A stretch of DNA of 6,309 bases from Paracoccaceae bacterium (GTDB lineage: Bacteria > Pseudomonadota > Alphaproteobacteria > Rhodobacterales > Rhodobacteraceae), in assembly GCA_027080755.1 (NCBI GenBank), contig JALWQC010000232.1:1-6309 (forward strand). The letters are read 5' to 3'. Positions within the stretch are counted from its first letter, which is position 1. Each line of letters opens with the position of its first letter. The position numbers and the translations under genes are program-made. The notes beneath the pieces were generated by a model. It made no database searches. It was not told where the DNA came from and saw only the letters and a program-made list of their open reading frames with translations. Positions 6,247 to 6,309 of this stretch are shown one piece after another.

Positions 6247-6309
6247 TTTTCCGGCGCGATACTCCCCGAGACCTCGTAAGCCTCTATCGCTCAATGGAAA
6301 CACTATGGC

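Larger units (their letters stand above)
5970..6309. other. Intergenic region with no supportable gene
   Basis: Several frames are open here on both strands, but none has a Shine-Dalgarno sequence, a recognisable domain or the codon pattern of its neighbours. The composition is uneven: A-rich patches (5983-5999, 6022-6030) alternate with very GC-rich ones (6110-6200). An 8-bp inverted repeat GCACAAAA (6020-6027) and TTTTGTGC (6056-6063) has a 28-nt spacer. The right half holds a bulged hairpin at 6146-6199, an inverted repeat at 6210-6233 and a TAAAAT hexamer at 6241-6246, described separately. An ATG at 6305 preceded by GGAA (6296-6299) may open a gene to the right, but only four bases of it are present. 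Confidence 0.6.

Noticed and set aside
6294..6309. Possible start of a gene at ATG 6294 or ATG 6305.
   Set aside because: At most five codons are visible; the GGAA before 6305 is suggestive but not enough to call a gene.

Overview
The window looks like chromosomal DNA from an alphaproteobacterium, most probably of the Rhodobacterales (Rhodobacter/Roseobacter group). The evidence is the high G+C with GC-rich third codon positions, the style of the proteins, a Fur/Mur-type 7-1-7 operator in front of a manganese transporter, and an FNR/FnrL-type box in front of a universal stress protein gene. This placement is inferred from the sequence without any database search. I see no mobile element, tRNA, rRNA or CRISPR array.

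Left part, minus strand (8-1823): ndk (nucleoside diphosphate kinase) lies 67 bp downstream of mntH (Nramp-type Mn2+/H+ symporter), and both read leftward. The 109-bp divergent spacer between mntH and the next gene holds a perfect 15-bp inverted repeat (1865-1879). Its form matches a Fur/Mur box and suggests manganese-responsive repression of mntH.

Centre, plus strand (1933-4995): a tight three-gene operon. It encodes a YheS-like ABC-F ATPase (ribosome-associated translation factor family), a MarC-family six-helix membrane protein starting 1 nt after the ABC-F stop, and a membrane-anchored retropepsin-like aspartic protease whose ATG overlaps the MarC stop (ATGA). The positive-inside rule puts the protease domain in the periplasm. 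The function shared by this trio is unknown and is the least explained biology in the window.

Right part, plus strand (5018-5969): a self-contained transcription unit. An FNR-type site is centred exactly 41.5 bp upstream of the start point predicted from a TAAAAT -10 element. It is followed by a tandem-domain universal stress protein gene and a long palindromic hairpin with a T-tract, which is probably its terminator.

The last 340 bp (5970-6309) contain no coding region I can support. They hold a multi-bulge hairpin (6146-6199), an 8-bp inverted repeat (6210-6233) and a TAAAAT hexamer (6241-6246). These could be a small structured RNA, or the regulated promoter and leader of a gene beginning at or beyond the right edge. 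Most of the window is ordinary core-genome content. The points worth following are the regulatory sites, the protease operon and the structured tail.
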